Assembly (NCBI GenBank): GCA_030693515.1
Contig: JAUYAK010000129.1
Span: 1 to 64,000, forward strand
Reading direction: 5' to 3'
DNA length: 64,000 nt
Source of the DNA: Opitutaceae bacterium
GTDB lineage: Bacteria > Verrucomicrobiota > Verrucomicrobiia > Opitutales > Opitutaceae
Positions 61,336-64,000 of this stretch are shown here, piece after piece; the first letter of the stretch is position 1; each line of letters starts with the position of its first letter. The translations under genes and the position numbers were made by a program. The notes beneath the pieces are model-generated. The model did not search any database, was not told the origin of the DNA, and saw nothing but the letters and a program-made list of their open reading frames with translations.

Positions 61336-64000
61336 ATGCGCTCCATCCCTGCCCCTTTTCTCCGGTTCACGGCGGTGTTCCTCGGCCTGCTGGCGTGCGC
61401 CGCCGCGCAGCAAACCCGCAGTGCCGACTATAACGCGACCGGTTCGCGCGGCTTGGCTCTCTACAAATGGTCCGGCGCGATCAACGTCCCCGATCCCGTC
61501 GCGGTCGCCGTGGACCCGCTGGGCCGCGTCTATGTCTCCGCCACCACGCGGCGCAAGGTCGGCGACCTCGACATCCGCGAGCACACGATGTGGATTCCGG
61601 ACGACGTGGCGCTGACGAGCGTCGAGGACAAGCGGGCGTTTTTCCGCCGCGAACTCGCGCCGGGCAAACTCCGCACGCCACGCGGCTCGCTCAAGGATCA
61701 CAATGGCGACGGCTCCATCGACTGGCAGGACCTCACTTTTCACACGGAGCGCATCTATCAGATGCGCGATACGAACGGCGATGGCACGGCGGACAAGATC
61801 ACGGTCTTCGCCGAGGGTTTCAACACCGAGGTCACGGGCATCGCCGCGGGCGTGGGCTGGCACGACGGCTGGCTCTACGCCACCATCGCACCCGACTTGT
61901 GGCGGTTCAAGGACACCAACGACGACGGTGTGGCCGATGTGCGCGAGATCGTGGCGACGGGCTTTGGCGTCCACCTCGCCTACGCCGGCCACGACATGCA
62001 CGGCCCCATCCCCGGGCCGGACGGCCGCATCTACTGGAGCATCGGCGACAAGGGCCTGAACGTGCTCTCACGCGAAGGCGTGCGGTTCGCCTTTCCCAAC
62101 GAAGGCGCGATGATGCGGGTCGAGCCCGACGGCTCGAACTTCGAGGTGTTCGCGCGCGGCCTGCGCAACGTGCAGGAGCCCGCGTTCAACGACTACGGCG
62201 ATCTGCTCGGCGTGGACAACGACGCTGACCAGCCCGGCGAGCGCGAGCGCTTCATCCACATCATCGAGACGAGCGACACGGGCTGGCGCTGCAATTTCCA
62301 ATACATGAAGATGGACAGCCCTTGGATGCGCGACGGCCTGTGGAAGCCGCGCTTCGCCGGCCAGCCCGCCTATCTGTTGCCCGCGCTCGCGAGCTATTCG
62401 GACGGACCCGCGGGCTTCAAGATCGAGCCGGGCACGGCGCTCGGCTCCGCTCAGCGCGGGATGCTCCTCCTGAACGAATTTCCCTCGGGCAAGATGCGGG
62501 CCTTTCGCGCCGCACGCGACGGCGCCACCTTCGCGATGAAGGATGCCACCATCCTCAATGACGGCATCATGGGCATCGGCCTCGCCTGGCACCCGGACGG
62601 CTCGCTCTTCATGGCCGACTGGATCGGCGGCTATCCGCTCGACGGGATCGGCGCGGTGTGGCGCGTGGATGCGAAGGACGGCATCGACCAGGCGGCGCGC
62701 ACCGAGACGCACCGTCTTTTGGCGGCGGGCTTTGAAAAACGTAACGAAGCCGAATTGACCGCGCAGCTCGCGCATCGCGATCAACGCGTGCGGCAGGGCG
62801 CGCAATTTGCGCTGGCGAAGCGCAACGCCAAGACCGCGCTTTTGAAACTCGCGGGCGACGGCCAGGCGAACCACCTCGCCCGCGTGCATGCCCTGTGGGG
62901 CTATGGCCAGCTGCTGCGCCGCAGCGCCGCGGAGTCGGGCCCGATGGCCGCGCTCCTGCGCGACGGCGATGCTGAGATCCGCGCGCAAGCGGCCAAGGTG
63001 CTGGGCGATGCCGCGACCTCCGGCGCGAAAGGCGCAGGCAAGGCGCTCATCCCGCTCCTCGCCGACGCCGAGCCCCGCGCGCGCCTGCAGGCCGCGATTG
63101 CCTTGGGCAAATTTCGCGAGCCCGCGGCGGTCGAAGCGCTCTTCGCCCTCGCCGCACGCGAAGGCACCGAGCCCGTGATGCGGCAGCCCATCGTCGCCGG
63201 TCTCGCCGGCTGCGCCACCCCCGCGGTCCTCGCCGCGCGGAAATCCGATGCCTCGCAAGGTGTCCGCCTGTCGGCCGTGATCGCTCTGCGCCGCCAAGCG
63301 GCTCCGGAAATTGCAGTGTTTCTCGAGGACGCGGATCCGCTTGTCGCCGCCGAGGCCGCGCGGGGCATTCACGACGACACGTCGATCCCCGCCGCACTGC
63401 CGCAACTGGCCGCGCAACTCGCCGGGGCTCCGCGCCACGACGCTATTGCGCGTCGGGCGATCAATGCGGCGCTGCGCTTGGGCACGGCCACTGAGGCCGC
63501 CCGCGTGCTGGAGTTTGCCCTCACGGAAGCGACCCCGCGCCCGTTGCGCGCGGAGGCACTCAATGCCCTCAAGGTCTGGGCCAACCCACCGCGCCTCGAT
63601 CTCGTCGATGGCTGGGCGCGGACTTTCAATCCGCAGCGGATTGACGGTGTGCTCGCGCCGCGGCTCGAGGCGCTGCTCGCACTCACCGACCCCGGGCTGA
63701 AGACCCTCGCGATCGAGATCATGGTGGCGCACACGCTCAAGGCCGCCCCGGCGCAGATCGCGGCGATTGTGGCGGAGGCAAAGGCCTCGGGCGAACTGCG
63801 GGCGCAGGCCCTGCGGTTGCTCGGCGGCGACCAGCGCCAAGACCCGGCCTTCGGCCGCGCCTTGGATGTCGCGCTCGCGGCCGGCTCGCCGGCACCGCTT
63901 TACCGCGCGGGTCTTTCCCTGCTGTTGCCCGACCTGTCCGCCCGCCTCGTGGCGGAGACGCGCACCGCGTTGGCGAGTCGCAGCACGGCGGAAAAGCAGC
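61336..64000 (+). CDS. PVC-type haem-binding-protein-like lipoprotein with HEAT-like repeats, C-terminus beyond the window
   Basis: Reads continuously from the ATG at 61336 to the right edge (888 residues). The N-terminus FLGLLACAAAQQ has a lipobox (LLAC). A beta-propeller-like half follows with VDPLGRVYVSATTRRKVGD, DTNGDGTADKI and GHDMHGPIPGPDGRIYWS. Then helical HEAT-like repeats run from about residue 460 (HRDQRVRQGAQFALAKRNAK, GDAEIRAQAAKVLGDAAT). In PVC-group relatives a c-type haem domain follows the repeats; here it would be beyond the edge. It diverges from the symporter gene. Function is not established. Confidence 0.82.
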   Translation, partial: MRSIPAPFLRFTAVFLGLLACAAAQQTRSADYNATGSRGLALYKWSGAINVPDPVAVAVDPLGRVYVSATTRRKVGDLDIREHTMWIPDDVALTSVEDKRAFFRRELAPGKLRTPRGSLKDHNGDGSIDWQDLTFHTERIYQMRDTNGDGTADKITVFAEGFNTEVTGIAAGVGWHDGWLYATIAPDLWRFKDTNDDGVADVREIVATGFGVHLAYAGHDMHGPIPGPDGRIYWSIGDKGLNVLSREGVRFAFPNEGAMMRVEPDGSNFEVFARGLRNVQEPAFNDYGDLLGVDNDADQPGERERFIHIIETSDTGWRCNFQYMKMDSPWMRDGLWKPRFAGQPAYLLPALASYSDGPAGFKIEPGTALGSAQRGMLLLNEFPSGKMRAFRAARDGATFAMKDATILNDGIMGIGLAWHPDGSLFMADWIGGYPLDGIGAVWRVDAKDGIDQAARTETHRLLAAGFEKRNEAELTAQLAHRDQRVRQGAQFALAKRNAKTALLKLAGDGQANHLARVHALWGYGQLLRRSAAESGPMAALLRDGDAEIRAQAAKVLGDAATSGAKGAGKALIPLLADAEPRARLQAAIALGKFREPAAVEALFALAAREGTEPVMRQPIVAGLAGCATPAVLAARKSDASQGVRLSAVIALRRQAAPEIAVFLEDADPLVAAEAARGIHDDTSIPAALPQLAAQLAGAPRHDAIARRAINAALRLGTATEAARVLEFALTEATPRPLRAEALNALKVWANPPRLDLVDGWARTFNPQRIDGVLAPRLEALLALTDPGLKTLAIEIMVAHTLKAAPAQIAAIVAEAKASGELRAQALRLLGGDQRQDPAFGRALDVALAAGSPAPLYRAGLSLLLPDLSARLVAETRTALASRSTAEKQ

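Overview
The window is high-GC, densely coded bacterial DNA. Several things together point to a verrucomicrobial chromosome of the Opitutaceae type: large TonB-dependent receptors with VxLxxFxV-like boxes after the signal peptide, a LacI regulator beside one receptor, PVC-type haem-binding and cytochrome c proteins, a Deg9-like protease and scattered REP-like palindromes. This is inferred from gene content; no 16S rRNA or tRNA gene was seen.

Layout. 1-3376 (minus strand): a redoxin/cytochrome c protein that runs off the left edge, clpP with an intrinsic terminator, and a secreted Deg9/HtrA-like protease. 3447-14323: a purine-catabolism region, with guanine deaminase on the minus strand and malate synthase, uraD, uraH, a toxin-antitoxin pair, allC, allB, allE and a single-chain xanthine dehydrogenase on the plus strand. 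Together these cover guanine to xanthine to urate, then hydroxyisourate to allantoin to allantoate to ureidoglycolate, with malate synthase as the glyoxylate sink. No urate oxidase and no ureidoglycolate-cleaving enzyme is present in the window. 14337-21723: a DUF5069-like protein, RNase R, glycogen synthase, DNA photolyase and a secreted lactonase. 21736-25279: a TonB-dependent receptor with a divergent LacI regulator. 25305-29235: a flavin disulfide reductase, a DJ-1 protein, an NAD-dependent epimerase, YbaB and RecR.

29264-32895 is a 3.6-kb insertion with perfect 18-bp terminal inverted repeats and an 8-bp target duplication. It lies between recR and rpsP. It encodes an IS1/IS1595-type DDE transposase and carries a RelA/SpoT-domain nucleotide synthetase, a small ribbon-helix-helix repressor with two palindromic sites at the transposase promoter, a small ORF coupled to the transposase, a HicB/HicA-like pair and possibly one more gene. 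It is richer in A+T than its surroundings. This is the most interesting part of the window.

32983-36183: rpsP, trmD and rplS without rimM, then citramalate synthase. 36312-41820: a two-component system followed by a large TonB-dependent receptor. 41907-48500: farnesyl diphosphate synthase, FmdB zinc ribbon, two exported proteins of unknown function, MurJ, a bile-acid-symporter-like carrier, a small acetyltransferase and an orphan ExbD. 48513-53752: a Tat-exported TIM-barrel protein and, divergently, a 1387-residue tetrahaem PA14 protein. 53929-64000: a TonB-dependent receptor, a secreted nitrilase-fold amidase, a NamZ-type muramidase (DUF1343), a sodium:solute symporter and a PVC-type lipoprotein cut by the right edge. 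The receptor, amidase, NamZ and symporter could form a locus for scavenging peptidoglycan fragments; this is inference.
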